Part shown: positions 55,225 to 64,000 of the stretch, one piece after another
How positions within the stretch are numbered: the first letter of the stretch is position 1
Layout: the number at the start of each line of letters is the position of its first letter
Made by a program: the position numbers and the translations under genes
The notes under the pieces: generated by a model
What the model was told of the DNA's origin: nothing
Databases searched by the model: none
The model's input: the letters and a program-made list of their open reading frames with translations, nothing else
Source: an uncultured Prevotellaceae bacterium
GTDB taxonomy: Bacteria; Bacteroidota; Bacteroidia; Bacteroidales; Muribaculaceae
NCBI GenBank assembly: GCA_900318865.1
Contig: ONMF01000015.1
Coordinates: forward strand, 1 to 64,000
DNA length: 64,000 bases
Direction of reading: 5' to 3'

Positions 55225-56106
55225 TTACTCAGCGGGGTTGGTGTGTCCGCCGGTCATGACGTGCTCGATCAGGTAGGTGACATCGGCAATACCCACCTCG
55301 CCGTCGTGGTTCACGTCGCAGGTGTCGCCGGTGATGGGTTCGGGCTCATCCTCAACCAGACCCTTGGTGTAGAAGAAGATGTTGTCCAAGTGGAGCTCGG
55401 CGCCGGCCGTGCCGCCGCTCAGCGTCCAGAAGTAGTTGCTCTTGTAAGCCTTGGGGCCGCCCTCGGCAGCCTCCCACACGTCGTCCTGATTGACAGGAGC
55501 GCTGGTAGCGATTTGCTTCAGCACGCTGTAGGGGATGTCGAAATAGTACCATTCGCCGTCGTTCTCATAGGTGCCCACATTGATGTAGAGTTTGCCATTA
55601 TCGTCAAATTGTCCGTTACCCACCGACATTTTGGCCGAACCAATACCGATAGCATGCACCACATCGGGGTTACCCTTGATGGCGAAGTGCAGGTAATAGT
55701 TATCATTGAGGAAGCTCAAGTCCAGGGGCACATCGCTCACAAAGCCCTGGCCCGACCAGCCGGCGGCTCCGCTCACACGGATGGCAAAGTGGTTCTCTTG
55801 CTCGCCGAAGGAGTTCTCACCACCCTGGCCACCGTCTTCGATGGCCGCATAGGTGCCATCCCAGAACCAATCGTGCGTGGTCTCCTCGTTGATGCGCAGG
55901 TCGAACTTGATGCCCTGCTCAGTAACCGATTCCATGGCCTCGGCCACACCGGTACTCACGGCAATGGGAACGAAGTTGTGGGCATTGGCCCAGTCAAATT
56001 TGTCGTAGTTACCGGTCACGTCGTTGTAAGCCTTGGTAACATACTGTGCGCTGGCCAGTGCAGAGCCAGCAAGCAGCAATGCTGCGATAGCGAAAATCTT
56101 TTTCAT
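55225..56106 (-). CDS. Putative surface glycan-binding protein with dockerin-like end
   Basis: A 293-residue exported protein in the position where PULs usually encode SusE/SGBP proteins. It has a signal peptide (MKKIFAIAALLLAGSALASAQ; no lipobox Cys) and a single beta-sandwich-like domain (about 25-235) with many aromatic residues (DGEWYYFDIPYSVL, SNYFWTLSGG), followed by one dockerin-like repeat (CDVNHDGEVGIADVTYLIEH). Carbohydrate binding is an inference from locus position and aromatics. 69 bases follow susD. Absence of a lipobox is unusual for a surface SGBP. Confidence 0.72.
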   Translation of the reverse strand: MKKIFAIAALLLAGSALASAQYVTKAYNDVTGNYDKFDWANAHNFVPIAVSTGVAEAMESVTEQGIKFDLRINEETTHDWFWDGTYAAIEDGGQGGENSFGEQENHFAIRVSGAAGWSGQGFVSDVPLDLSFLNDNYYLHFAIKGNPDVVHAIGIGSAKMSVGNGQFDDNGKLYINVGTYENDGEWYYFDIPYSVLKQIATSAPVNQDDVWEAAEGGPKAYKSNYFWTLSGGTAGAELHLDNIFFYTKGLVEDEPEPITGDTCDVNHDGEVGIADVTYLIEHVMTGGHTNPAE

Positions 56107-56175
56107 TGTTTGTGGATTAAAAAATTAGTTAGTAAAAAATATGATTGATTGATTCATTCAATTCGTGTGATGGGG

Positions 56176-57837
56176 TTACCATCCGTTGTTCTGGCTGATG
56201 CCGCTCAGCGTGATTTCCTCGCTGGGGATGGGGAAAAGCTCGTGCTTGCCCTTGATGAAGGGCGACACATGGCTGCGGCACTCTTCGGTCTCGCCGGCAA
56301 AATAGGCCTCCATCGTTTCGGCTGCGATACCCCAGCGGCACAGGTCGAACCAGCGGTGTCCCTCCATGGCCAGCTCGCAGCGGCGCTCGTGGCGCAGGGC
56401 GGTGCGCATGTCGGCCTGGTTTTTCTCGAGTTTCACCACTTGGCCGCGGATATAGGTCGTGTAGGGGAATTTGGGCAGGCGGTTGCTGGCACGGTTGCGC
56501 ACCTGGTTGATAGCCTCCACAGCAGGATCCAGGTCGTTGAGCTCGATGCAAGCCTCGGCATACATCAGCAGCACGTCGGCATAACGAATCTGGCGGCTGT
56601 TGGCCGGTCCGCGCGTGGCATGCGTGAGGTGATACATGGCTCCGGTGGGGCCATCGCTCATCATGTTGTACTTGCGGGCGCAGTGGCGCGTGCCCAGATA
56701 GATTTCCTGCTCTTCGTTCTGGATTTGGGCATCGGTGGGTGTGAGGATGCTGTTGGCACGGCGCACGTCGCGGGTGGCGGTGGTGGTGGCCATGTTGGTC
56801 TCAAACTCATCGTAGAGGTCCTGCGAGGGCTTGTCGAACCCCCAGCCACTCTCGCCGAAGGCTGTGGTGCGCGGCCGCTGCAGGATGGTGGTGAAGGTGC
56901 CGCGGGTGAAACCCTCGCCCTCGCCGTAGTCGCTCATGGGGTCCTCGGTATACTGGATGTCGAAAACCGACTCAATGCCGTTCTCCTCGGCCAGCGTGAA
57001 GATGGCCGCATAGGTGGGCGTGAGGCCATACTCGCCGCTTTCAATCACCTTCTTGCCCCAGGTGCGGGCCTGCTGATAGCACTGCTCCACCGTGGCACCG
57101 TCCACGCTCTCGTCGCCCTGAGCCAAGAAGCCCGCGCGATAGAGCCACACCTTGCACAGCATGGCGTCGGCGGCACCGATGGTGGCGCGGCCGGCATCCT
57201 CCACAGCATATTCGCTCTTCTTGATGAGCAGTGTGTCAGCGGCCTCCAGGTCATCGAGAATGAAACGGAAAGTGGCATCGCGCGTGGCGCGTGTCTGCTT
57301 CCACTTGGAGTTGCTGTCAATCACATCGGTAACCAGGGGCATGCCGCCGAAGATGCGCAGCAAGCGGAAGTAGTAATAAGCACGCACAAAGCGAGCCTCA
57401 CCTGTGAGCCGTTTTTTCAAGGCGGGGGTGTAGTCGGCGCTCATAGGAATCTTTTCAAGCTCGTCGAGGGCAAGGTTGCAACGGGCTATGCCCTGCCACT
57501 GCGCGCGGTAGAAGCCCAGCAGCAACTTGTTGTCGGTGTTGGTCTTGAAATTCTCCATGTCGTATACGTCGCCCATGTCGCTGGTAACGCTCTGGCCGCC
57601 CTTCAGGGCGTCGTCGCTCACCACATCGCCGATGAACCATTCGGGATAATAGGTGGGGCCAAACTCCCACATCAGGGGCGCATAGGCCGCATTGACCACC
57701 TCAATACCCGTCTCGGCCGTGGCAAAATAAGCGTCGCGGGTGCTCACACCGGGGGTTTCCTCGGTGAGCCAGTCGTGACACGAGGTGGTGGACAATGCCA
57801 AGGCGCCAATCATCGCATATGATAAAAACTTTTTCAT
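56176..57837 (-). CDS. SusD/RagB-family nutrient-binding lipoprotein
   Basis: A 553-residue SusD-like lipoprotein with lipobox LALSTTSC (Cys20), which caps the SusC pump and captures oligosaccharide at the cell surface. TPR-like helices (about 60-300) and family blocks such as RFVRAYYYFRLLRIFGGMPLVT and LPKFPYTT are present; the ending RHERRCELAMEGHRWFDLCRWG is the signature C-terminal block of the family. The start at 57837 (MKKFLSYAMIG) is chosen to place the signal peptide. It lies 37 bases after SusC. Confidence 0.94.
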   Translation of the reverse strand: MKKFLSYAMIGALALSTTSCHDWLTEETPGVSTRDAYFATAETGIEVVNAAYAPLMWEFGPTYYPEWFIGDVVSDDALKGGQSVTSDMGDVYDMENFKTNTDNKLLLGFYRAQWQGIARCNLALDELEKIPMSADYTPALKKRLTGEARFVRAYYYFRLLRIFGGMPLVTDVIDSNSKWKQTRATRDATFRFILDDLEAADTLLIKKSEYAVEDAGRATIGAADAMLCKVWLYRAGFLAQGDESVDGATVEQCYQQARTWGKKVIESGEYGLTPTYAAIFTLAEENGIESVFDIQYTEDPMSDYGEGEGFTRGTFTTILQRPRTTAFGESGWGFDKPSQDLYDEFETNMATTTATRDVRRANSILTPTDAQIQNEEQEIYLGTRHCARKYNMMSDGPTGAMYHLTHATRGPANSRQIRYADVLLMYAEACIELNDLDPAVEAINQVRNRASNRLPKFPYTTYIRGQVVKLEKNQADMRTALRHERRCELAMEGHRWFDLCRWGIAAETMEAYFAGETEECRSHVSPFIKGKHELFPIPSEEITLSGISQNNGW

Positions 57838-57874
57838 CGTTGTTTTATTTTCAAAGGTCATACGTTTCGGTTAC

Positions 57875-60800
57875 TTAGAACGACAGGTTGATGCCAAACA
57901 GATAGGTGCGCGACTGCGGATAGTTGCCATAGTCGATGCCGCTACCCACCTCGGGGTCATAGCCTTTGTACTTGGTGAAGGTGAGCAGGTTGCTCACGGT
58001 GGCATACACGCGGCAGCGGCTCATGCCCAGGTGGCGGGCGATGTTGTTGGGCAGGGTGTAGCCCAGCTGCACGTTTTTCAGGCGCAGGTAGTTGGCATTC
58101 TCCACAAAGCGGCTGCTGTAGCTGGTGTTGGCGCTGTTGCCTTTGGGGTTGGGGATGGTGCCGTCCACATTGTCGGGTGTCCACACGTTGACCATGTCGG
58201 TGCTGAGCTGCGTCTGCAGGCCCGAGCCCTCGGTGCGTGTGCGCATCATGTTATACACCTTGGCTCCCGCCACGCCCTGGAAGAAGAGCGACAGGTCCAG
58301 GCCTTTCCAGTCGGCGCTCAGGTTCAGGCCATAGGTGAGCCAGGGGAACGAGCTGCCCAGGTTTTGCTTGTCGTTGTCGTCGATGATACCGTCATGGTTG
58401 ATGTCCTCGTACTTGGCGTCACCGGCATGGTAGGGATTGAGCGACACTCCGCCGGCATTGGTGCCGTATCCATTGAGATACTGGTTGGCCTCTTCGTCGG
58501 TTTTGTACACCCCCAGGAATCGATAGCCCCAGTAAGTGTAAAGGGGAAGACCCTCGTCGTTGACGCGCAGTGCGATGCCGTCCCATGCCTTCTCGCCGCC
58601 GTTGAGGGCGGTGAGCTTGTTGTCGATCATCGACACGTTTCCGTCGATGGCATAATGGAACGAGCCCACGGTGTTCTGGTGGCCGAGGGTGATTTCTATA
58701 CCCTTGTTACGCACAGTACCCACATTGGACTGGGCATCGTAGCGGTTGCCCACCCATGCCGGGCCCTTGACGGTGAGAAGCATGTCCTTGGTGTCGCGGA
58801 TAAAGAGATCGACGGTGGTGGTGAGGCGTCCGTTCCAGAACGATGCGTCCACACCCACGTTCCACGTTTCGGTCTTCTCCCATTTGCCACCCTGGTTCAC
58901 ATAGGTGAGGATGGTGGCGCCGTTCAGGTTGTAGTCGCCGTTGAAGGGATAGGTGACAAAGGTGGGACCGGTGTGGAAAATGGTCTGGTTGAAAGCATCG
59001 TTGCCAATCTTGTCATTACCGATTTGTCCCCAGCCCAGACGGAGCTTCAGGTTGTCGAGCCACTGCACGTCCTTGAGGAAATTCTCCTTGTTGATGCGCC
59101 AGCCCAGTGCCAGCGAGGGGAAGAAGCCCCACGTGTTCTCGGGGAAGCGGTTGGAACCGTCGGCGCGGAAGTTCACGGTGGCCATGTAGCGGTCCATCAA
59201 GGTGTAGTGGAAACGGCCCAGGAAACTCAGCCGGCGCGTGCGTCCCACGCCGTCGCCGGCATAGCCCTTGTCCTCGGTGGTCTGGCTCAAATACCAGTTG
59301 TTTTCCACCGGCAGCAGGATGTTCGAGCCGCTGCCGCCGATGCTGTAGGAATTCCACTCCTCGGTGGTCTGGCCCACCATGAAGTTGATGTAATGATTGT
59401 CGGTGAGTTGCTTCATGTAGGTGAGCGTGTTTTCCCACACAAGCGTCTTGTAGTGTGTCATGGAGCGCTCCAGGAAGTTCTTGTCCATATTGTCGTAGCT
59501 CGACACCTCATATTTGTCCTTGAACAAGCGGTGGTTCACGTTCACATCGTCGTAGCTCAAGTCGGTGCGATAGGTCAGCCCGTCGATGGGGGTAATCTCC
59601 AGATAGATGTCGCCAATCCAGCGGCTGGTCTTGTCCTTGGGGTGGGAGAAGGTAATCATGGAGATGGGGCTGTACACATTCTTGAAGTTGCTGGGGGGCG
59701 CCACTCGCCCGTCGGGGTAGAACGAGGGGTCCCAGGGGGCCATGGAGATGGCCTGCGACAGCAGGTTGCTGTCCATCGACCAGTCCTGAGTGGCAGCGTT
59801 GCGGCCCCAAGAATAGACAAACGAGAGATTCTCGCCTATCTTGAGCCAGGGCTTCACCTGGAACGACGTGTTGGCACGCACGGTCAGGCGGTTGAAGTTA
59901 CTGGCCTTGAGCGTACCATCCTGCTGGAAGTAGCTGGCGCTGAACGAGTAGTTGGCCTTGTCGGTGCCACCGTCCACGCTCACATGGTAGTTCTGGATGG
60001 GGGCGGTGCGGAACATCTCGTCCTGCCAGTCGTGATTGATGGCCGCGTAGTCGAGTCCGTCGGGGTTGTCCTCGGTCTTGGGCTGCATGTAGTGGTTGTC
60101 GCCACGGGTCTTGAATTGGTAGAGCCATTCGTTGAAGCCCTTCTCCTCATAGTAGGTTTTCTCGCGCGCGGTAGCGTTCATTGCAAGATAGGTGCGCACG
60201 AAGTCATCTTTGCTCATCAAGTCGAGTTTGCGCCAGCGCTGCTGGAAGCCATAGTAGGCATCGAAGGAGACGTGGCTTTGGCCTTTCTCGCCTTTCTTGG
60301 TGGTGACCAGCACCACGCCATTGGCACCGCGGCTGCCGTAGATGGCCGTGGCCGATGCGTCCTTGAGAATTTCGGTGCTCTCAATGTCACTGGGGCTAAG
60401 AAAATTGATATCATTGCAAATAACGCCGTCCACCACATACACCGGGTCGCTGTTGTTCACAGTTCCGATACCGCGGATGCGCACTTGCGCTCCCGCACCG
60501 GGCTGGCCGCTGCTGGCGTTCACCGTCACACCGGCGGCACGGCCCTGCAGGGCCTGGTCGAGGTTGGCGGCCGGGGTCTTTTTCAGCTTGTCGGCGCTGA
60601 TGGATGCCACTGAGCCGGTGAGGTCGCTCTTTTTCATCACACCGTAACCCACCACCACCAGCTCGCTGAGCATCTGGTTGTCCTCACCCATTCTCACATT
60701 GATGGTGGTGGAGCCGGTGAACTGACGTTTCTCGGCTCTCATTCCCACGAAGGAGAAAACAAGTGTGCCGGGCTTGTCGGCAGTAAAGACATACTGTCCG

Positions 60801-60967
60801 TCAAAATCGGTGACAGTGGCTTTGTTCGTACCTTCCAGCGTCACGGTGACACCGGGCAACGGCTCACCGTCGCTGTCGTCGACCACCGTGCCCTGGATTT
60901 TCATAGTCTGTGCCATCAGTGCTGAAGGCATCAGCAGTAGCAAAAAAAACGCTAATTTCAGTTTCAT
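57875..60967 (-). CDS. SusC/RagA-family TonB-dependent transporter
   Basis: A 1030-residue outer-membrane importer. Signal peptide (about 1-20), a carboxypeptidase-regulatory-like domain (about 22-105), a plug (about 115-225) with the SusC-family segment VRIRGIGTVNNSDPVYVVDGV and GSRGANGVVLVTTKKG, then the barrel ending in TYLFGINLSF. Partner of SusD in the next gene. Energy would come from an ExbB-ExbD-TonB set such as the one at 10237-12388. First gene of the operon, preceded by a clear promoter at 61016-61048. Confidence 0.95.
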   Translation of the reverse strand: MKLKLAFFLLLLMPSALMAQTMKIQGTVVDDSDGEPLPGVTVTLEGTNKATVTDFDGQYVFTADKPGTLVFSFVGMRAEKRQFTGSTTINVRMGEDNQMLSELVVVGYGVMKKSDLTGSVASISADKLKKTPAANLDQALQGRAAGVTVNASSGQPGAGAQVRIRGIGTVNNSDPVYVVDGVICNDINFLSPSDIESTEILKDASATAIYGSRGANGVVLVTTKKGEKGQSHVSFDAYYGFQQRWRKLDLMSKDDFVRTYLAMNATAREKTYYEEKGFNEWLYQFKTRGDNHYMQPKTEDNPDGLDYAAINHDWQDEMFRTAPIQNYHVSVDGGTDKANYSFSASYFQQDGTLKASNFNRLTVRANTSFQVKPWLKIGENLSFVYSWGRNAATQDWSMDSNLLSQAISMAPWDPSFYPDGRVAPPSNFKNVYSPISMITFSHPKDKTSRWIGDIYLEITPIDGLTYRTDLSYDDVNVNHRLFKDKYEVSSYDNMDKNFLERSMTHYKTLVWENTLTYMKQLTDNHYINFMVGQTTEEWNSYSIGGSGSNILLPVENNWYLSQTTEDKGYAGDGVGRTRRLSFLGRFHYTLMDRYMATVNFRADGSNRFPENTWGFFPSLALGWRINKENFLKDVQWLDNLKLRLGWGQIGNDKIGNDAFNQTIFHTGPTFVTYPFNGDYNLNGATILTYVNQGGKWEKTETWNVGVDASFWNGRLTTTVDLFIRDTKDMLLTVKGPAWVGNRYDAQSNVGTVRNKGIEITLGHQNTVGSFHYAIDGNVSMIDNKLTALNGGEKAWDGIALRVNDEGLPLYTYWGYRFLGVYKTDEEANQYLNGYGTNAGGVSLNPYHAGDAKYEDINHDGIIDDNDKQNLGSSFPWLTYGLNLSADWKGLDLSLFFQGVAGAKVYNMMRTRTEGSGLQTQLSTDMVNVWTPDNVDGTIPNPKGNSANTSYSSRFVENANYLRLKNVQLGYTLPNNIARHLGMSRCRVYATVSNLLTFTKYKGYDPEVGSGIDYGNYPQSRTYLFGINLSF

Positions 60968-61015
60968 CGGTATTATTTTTTTCGTTTGATTGAATGCAGG
61001 TTATAAAATCTGCCG

Positions 61016-61048
61016 CAAAGTTAAGCTATCGCTCGCATACACACCAAA
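61016..61048 (-). promoter_or_regulatory. Promoter of the PUL operon (susC side)
   Basis: Minus-strand TAACTTTG (61016-61023) and TTTG (61045-61048), 21-base spacer, 49 bases upstream of the susC ATG. The divergent regulator has TACTTTTG at 61189-61196. The 253-base gap between them is the probable regulatory region; I see no clear operator palindrome beyond AT-rich stretches. Confidence 0.65.
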
Positions 61049-61188
61049 TAATAAACCTCACAAAAACCTCACTTTTTGAGAACAAGGTCAAAACCAGCAT
61101 TACACATAATCGGCTGATTTATTTTGCTTTATGAAATTTATATGTTGTAAAACATAAAATATTCAACCTCAACTTGGCGATTTTTGCC

Positions 61189-61196
61189 TACTTTTG
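61189..61196 (+). promoter_or_regulatory. -7 element of the PUL regulator
   Basis: TACTTTTG, 25 bases before the regulator ATG; no consensus TTTG at 19-21 bases upstream. Confidence 0.45.
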
Positions 61197-61220
61197 CAAC
61201 TCAAGAAAACCACACAAGCC

Positions 61221-64000
61221 ATGAGACTATATCTTTCTGTTTTTTTGCTCACTCTATTCGGCGCGATTGCACCGGCGCAACGCCCGCTACTCTATAACTT
61301 CACGCCACAGGACTACAATGGCGGCACCCAGAACTGGTGCATCAGCAAGACCACCGACAACCGCCTGCTCTTTGCCAACAACCAGGGGCTCATCAGCTAC
61401 GACAGCCAGTTGTGGCACAGAATGCCGTTGCCCAACTACTCCTCGGTGTGGGCGGTCTATTACGATGAGGCGCGCGCCTGCGCTTGGGTGGGAGGAACTG
61501 GCGAAGCGGGTTATTTTGCCCACGACAAGGCCACGCACACCATTGTCTATCACTCCATCATCGGCGACCTGCCGGCCGGCAAGCGCGACGTGGGCGAGGT
61601 GTGGCGCATCATGCCGTGGAAAAACGGCCTGGTGTTCCAGTGCCGCCAATGCGTGCTGCTGCGCAGCGACAAGGGGGCACTCACCGTGGTGCCATCGGAG
61701 CATCTGATTGACTGCTCGGCAGTGGTCGACGGACGGCTGCTGGTAGCCACCAAGCAAGGCGTCTTCGAGGTAGTGAACGGGCAGATGGTGCAGCAACAAG
61801 GCTGTGAAACGCTCGTCGGAAAAACCATTCGCTCAATGCTGCCGCTCGACAACGGCACCATGGTCATCGCCACCAGCAACGACGGTGCCTACATCTATGA
61901 TGGCGACTCCCTGAAACCGCTGTTGATGGACATCACGCCGTTTTTAAAACAGAACGAGGTGTTTTGTGCCGCCATTCAGGGCAAGCAACTGGCTTTCGGC
62001 ACGGTGCACTGCGGCGCAGTTATCAAAAATCTGGAAACGGGAACCACACAGTACGCCAACATGGCCACCGGATTGAAAAACAACACCGTGCTCAGCATGA
62101 AATTCGACGAGCTGAACAATCTGTGGCTGGGACTGGACCAAGGATTGGCCTACGTAATGCCCGGCTCGCCCTACGGCAACCTGCTCACCGACGTGAACAA
62201 CATCGGCACCGGATACACTTCGCTCGTGTGGGACGGACGGCTCTACCTGGGCACCAACCAGGGTGTCTATTACCTGCCCCACCCCATCCCTAACAGCGCC
62301 ATCCCGCCTGCACCCATACCCATCGTGGGACTGAGCGGACAAGCCTGGCGGCTCACAGCCATCGACGGCACACTGCTTTGCGGCAACGACCACGGGGCTT
62401 ACACCATCGTGGGGGGCATTGCGGCACCCATTGCCGGCCCCGAAGGCACCTGGAACTTCATCGAGCTGACGCGGCACCCGGGGCGTGTGCTGGCTTGCGA
62501 CTACCGCTCGCTCTACGTGCTGGAACGCACAGCGGGCGGGGGCTTTCGCTTTGTGGGACGCGTGAGTGGCTTTGACCAAACCAGCGCATCGTTCATCGAG
62601 GACAGCGACGGAACCATCTGGCTCAGCCACTGGCAGAAGGGTATCTACCACCTGTGGCTGAGCGACGACTGCCTGCGGGTGACCAAGAGCGAGCGGTTCG
62701 ACAAGAACCACGGCCTGCTGGTCGACGACAACAACATCCTGTGCCGGGTGGACGGAAAAATCTACATTTCATCGGTCGACGGATTTCACACCTACGACCA
62801 CAGCACCCACCAGCTGCGGGCTGCCGAGTGGCTCACCAAACTTTTCGGTAGCATGGGCCAATCGCTCAACGTCTACGAAACGCCATCGCGCCATCTGTGG
62901 GCCTACAACAGCAGCTATGTGGCCGTGGCACGCCCCGCCGCAAGCGGCTACGAGGCCGACACGCTGTCCTACCAGGCCTTGAGCAACCGGCTGCAGATGG
63001 CTCTGGGCAATTTCAGTTCACTCGACTCGGCACACACCATCCTCAATTGCGGGTCGGGCTTCATCATCGCCGCCAACCGCTATTCGGCCGTGCCGAGCAA
63101 CCACCGGGTGGTGTTACGCAGCCTTTACGCCATGAGCGACACCGATAGCCTGACGCTGCATTTTCCCATCGATGACCGAGAGCCCGAGGTGACCATTCCT
63201 CACGACCATAACTCGCTCACTTTCAATTTTGTCATGCCCGAATATGTGCGCACCAGCGACATCAGCTACCGCTGCTTCCTCGAGGGCTACGACAGCAAGT
63301 GGGGCGGGCCGCAAGAGCAACCATTCAAGACCTACACCCAGCTGCCGGGAGGCAATTACCGCTTTCACATCGAGGCCACCAATCAAGTGAGCGGACACAC
63401 CGACACACTGGTGGTGAAACTCAGGGTCAAGCCGGCATGGTACGAGACATGGTGGGCATGGATGCTCTACGTCATGGCGGCTGGTGCAGCGGCATGGATG
63501 GTGGCAAAAGTGGTGCAGCGGCGACAGGCACGCAAAATCGCACTCATGGAGAAGGAAAATGAACGCCAGATGCGCGAGCAGCAAGCCCAATTCGAGCTGG
63601 AACGGCACCGCAAGGAGAGTGAGCTGGCCCATCTGCGCAGCGACCAGCTGGAGATGGAACTGAAGCACAAATCGAGCGAGCTGGCCGACAGCACCATGAA
63701 TCTGGTGAGAAAAAACGACATGCTGCAACTGCTCGACGGACAGATGGAGGAACTGGCCACCACGCTGTGGAAAGAAGACAACAAAGCCATGCTGGTGAAA
63801 AAAATCAACGCCATCCGTCACGACATCAAAACCAACATCAAGGAAGACGAAAACTGGGAGCGCTTTGAGGAAAATTTCAATCTGGTATACGACAACTTCA
63901 TGATTCGGCTCGTTGAGCAGTTCCCAGACCTGAAAATTACCGATAAAAAGCTATGCGCCTATCTGCGCATGGGACTCACCAGCAAGGAAATGGCCTCGCT
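61221..64000 (+). CDS. SusR-like membrane sensor/regulator, partial (cut by window end)
   Basis: At least 926 residues, running off the window. Signal peptide (about 1-19), a two-component-regulator-type beta-propeller (about 25-610, repeats such as VFEVVNGQMV, LGLDQGLAYVMP and SNRLLFANNQG), a Y_Y_Y domain (about 650-735, YRCFLEGYDSKWGG), a membrane helix (about 742-762), a coiled coil (about 770-850, with EKENERQMREQQAQFELE), and the start of a LuxR/SpoIIE-like HTH (LKITDKKLCAYLRMGLTSKE). No histidine kinase is seen before the HTH, so it resembles one-component PUL regulators. It is divergent from susC. Confidence 0.87.
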   Translation, partial: MRLYLSVFLLTLFGAIAPAQRPLLYNFTPQDYNGGTQNWCISKTTDNRLLFANNQGLISYDSQLWHRMPLPNYSSVWAVYYDEARACAWVGGTGEAGYFAHDKATHTIVYHSIIGDLPAGKRDVGEVWRIMPWKNGLVFQCRQCVLLRSDKGALTVVPSEHLIDCSAVVDGRLLVATKQGVFEVVNGQMVQQQGCETLVGKTIRSMLPLDNGTMVIATSNDGAYIYDGDSLKPLLMDITPFLKQNEVFCAAIQGKQLAFGTVHCGAVIKNLETGTTQYANMATGLKNNTVLSMKFDELNNLWLGLDQGLAYVMPGSPYGNLLTDVNNIGTGYTSLVWDGRLYLGTNQGVYYLPHPIPNSAIPPAPIPIVGLSGQAWRLTAIDGTLLCGNDHGAYTIVGGIAAPIAGPEGTWNFIELTRHPGRVLACDYRSLYVLERTAGGGFRFVGRVSGFDQTSASFIEDSDGTIWLSHWQKGIYHLWLSDDCLRVTKSERFDKNHGLLVDDNNILCRVDGKIYISSVDGFHTYDHSTHQLRAAEWLTKLFGSMGQSLNVYETPSRHLWAYNSSYVAVARPAASGYEADTLSYQALSNRLQMALGNFSSLDSAHTILNCGSGFIIAANRYSAVPSNHRVVLRSLYAMSDTDSLTLHFPIDDREPEVTIPHDHNSLTFNFVMPEYVRTSDISYRCFLEGYDSKWGGPQEQPFKTYTQLPGGNYRFHIEATNQVSGHTDTLVVKLRVKPAWYETWWAWMLYVMAAGAAAWMVAKVVQRRQARKIALMEKENERQMREQQAQFELERHRKESELAHLRSDQLEMELKHKSSELADSTMNLVRKNDMLQLLDGQMEELATTLWKEDNKAMLVKKINAIRHDIKTNIKEDENWERFEENFNLVYDNFMIRLVEQFPDLKITDKKLCAYLRMGLTSKEMAS

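Noticed and set aside
57785..60613. A 942-residue antisense frame opposite susC
   Set aside because: Shadow frame of the SusC gene; composition is biased and no domain is visible.

Overview
The window looks like chromosomal DNA of a fairly GC-rich member of the Bacteroidales, possibly Muribaculaceae or a relative (an inference from style, not a database match). Signs are a SusC/SusD locus under a propeller-type regulator, BspA-like leucine-rich-repeat proteins, PF14905-type outer membrane barrels, SdhCAB of the single-cytochrome type, a T9SS-like C-terminal tail, and many promoters of the Bacteroidetes form TTTG-N19-21-TAnnTTTG. I found no rRNA, CRISPR array, transposase or phage cluster.

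Layout. 1-350: an array of hairpins and a duplicated GC-rich palindromic unit. 508-9930: housekeeping genes: pheT, a YebC regulator, the divergent threonine-degrading pair tdh/kbl, an operon of aminopeptidase P with two exported LD-carboxypeptidases, and tRNA-Leu(CAG). 10135-14165: pdxJ-exbB-exbD-tonB divergent from nadK. 14156-18244: a tightly overlapped operon of L,D-transpeptidase, ABC ATPase, ABC permease and a polytopic membrane protein. 18332-23647: an HD-domain protein, a large secreted FN3/CUB protein and an MsbA-type exporter. 23800-27910: an approximately 2.06 kb tandem duplication of an LRR surface-protein gene, lower in GC than its surroundings, with both copies ending inside a dockerin-like module. 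28060-31774: two outer membrane barrel proteins. 31804-33132: a solitary phage-portal-like gene. 33231-34780: a secreted GH3 hydrolase and a small repeat protein. 35020-42893: three Cthe_2159-like beta-helix proteins around a VTC polyphosphate-polymerase/DUF4956/DUF2490 operon. 43046-44903: a LytS/LytTR two-component pair with a His/Met-rich loop. 45010-48476: succinate dehydrogenase/fumarate reductase. 48746-51329: an AsmA-like protein and a deoxynucleoside kinase. 51412-64000: a polysaccharide utilization locus (SusC, SusD, a dockerin-bearing surface protein, GH128, GH3), with its divergent sensor/regulator cut by the window end.

How the genes work together. The final locus reads as a complete beta-1,3-glucan uptake system: a sensor-regulator, a SusCD pump, a glycan-binding candidate, an endo-glucanase (GH128) and a beta-glucosidase (GH3). 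ExbB-ExbD-TonB could energise this SusC and the other outer-membrane receptors. Several genes act on peptidoglycan (two S66 carboxypeptidases, the L,D-transpeptidase, the NagZ-like GH3). The least-explained parts are the VTC/DUF4956/beta-helix operon, the portal-like gene standing alone, and dockerin-like modules on six secreted proteins with no cohesin in the window.
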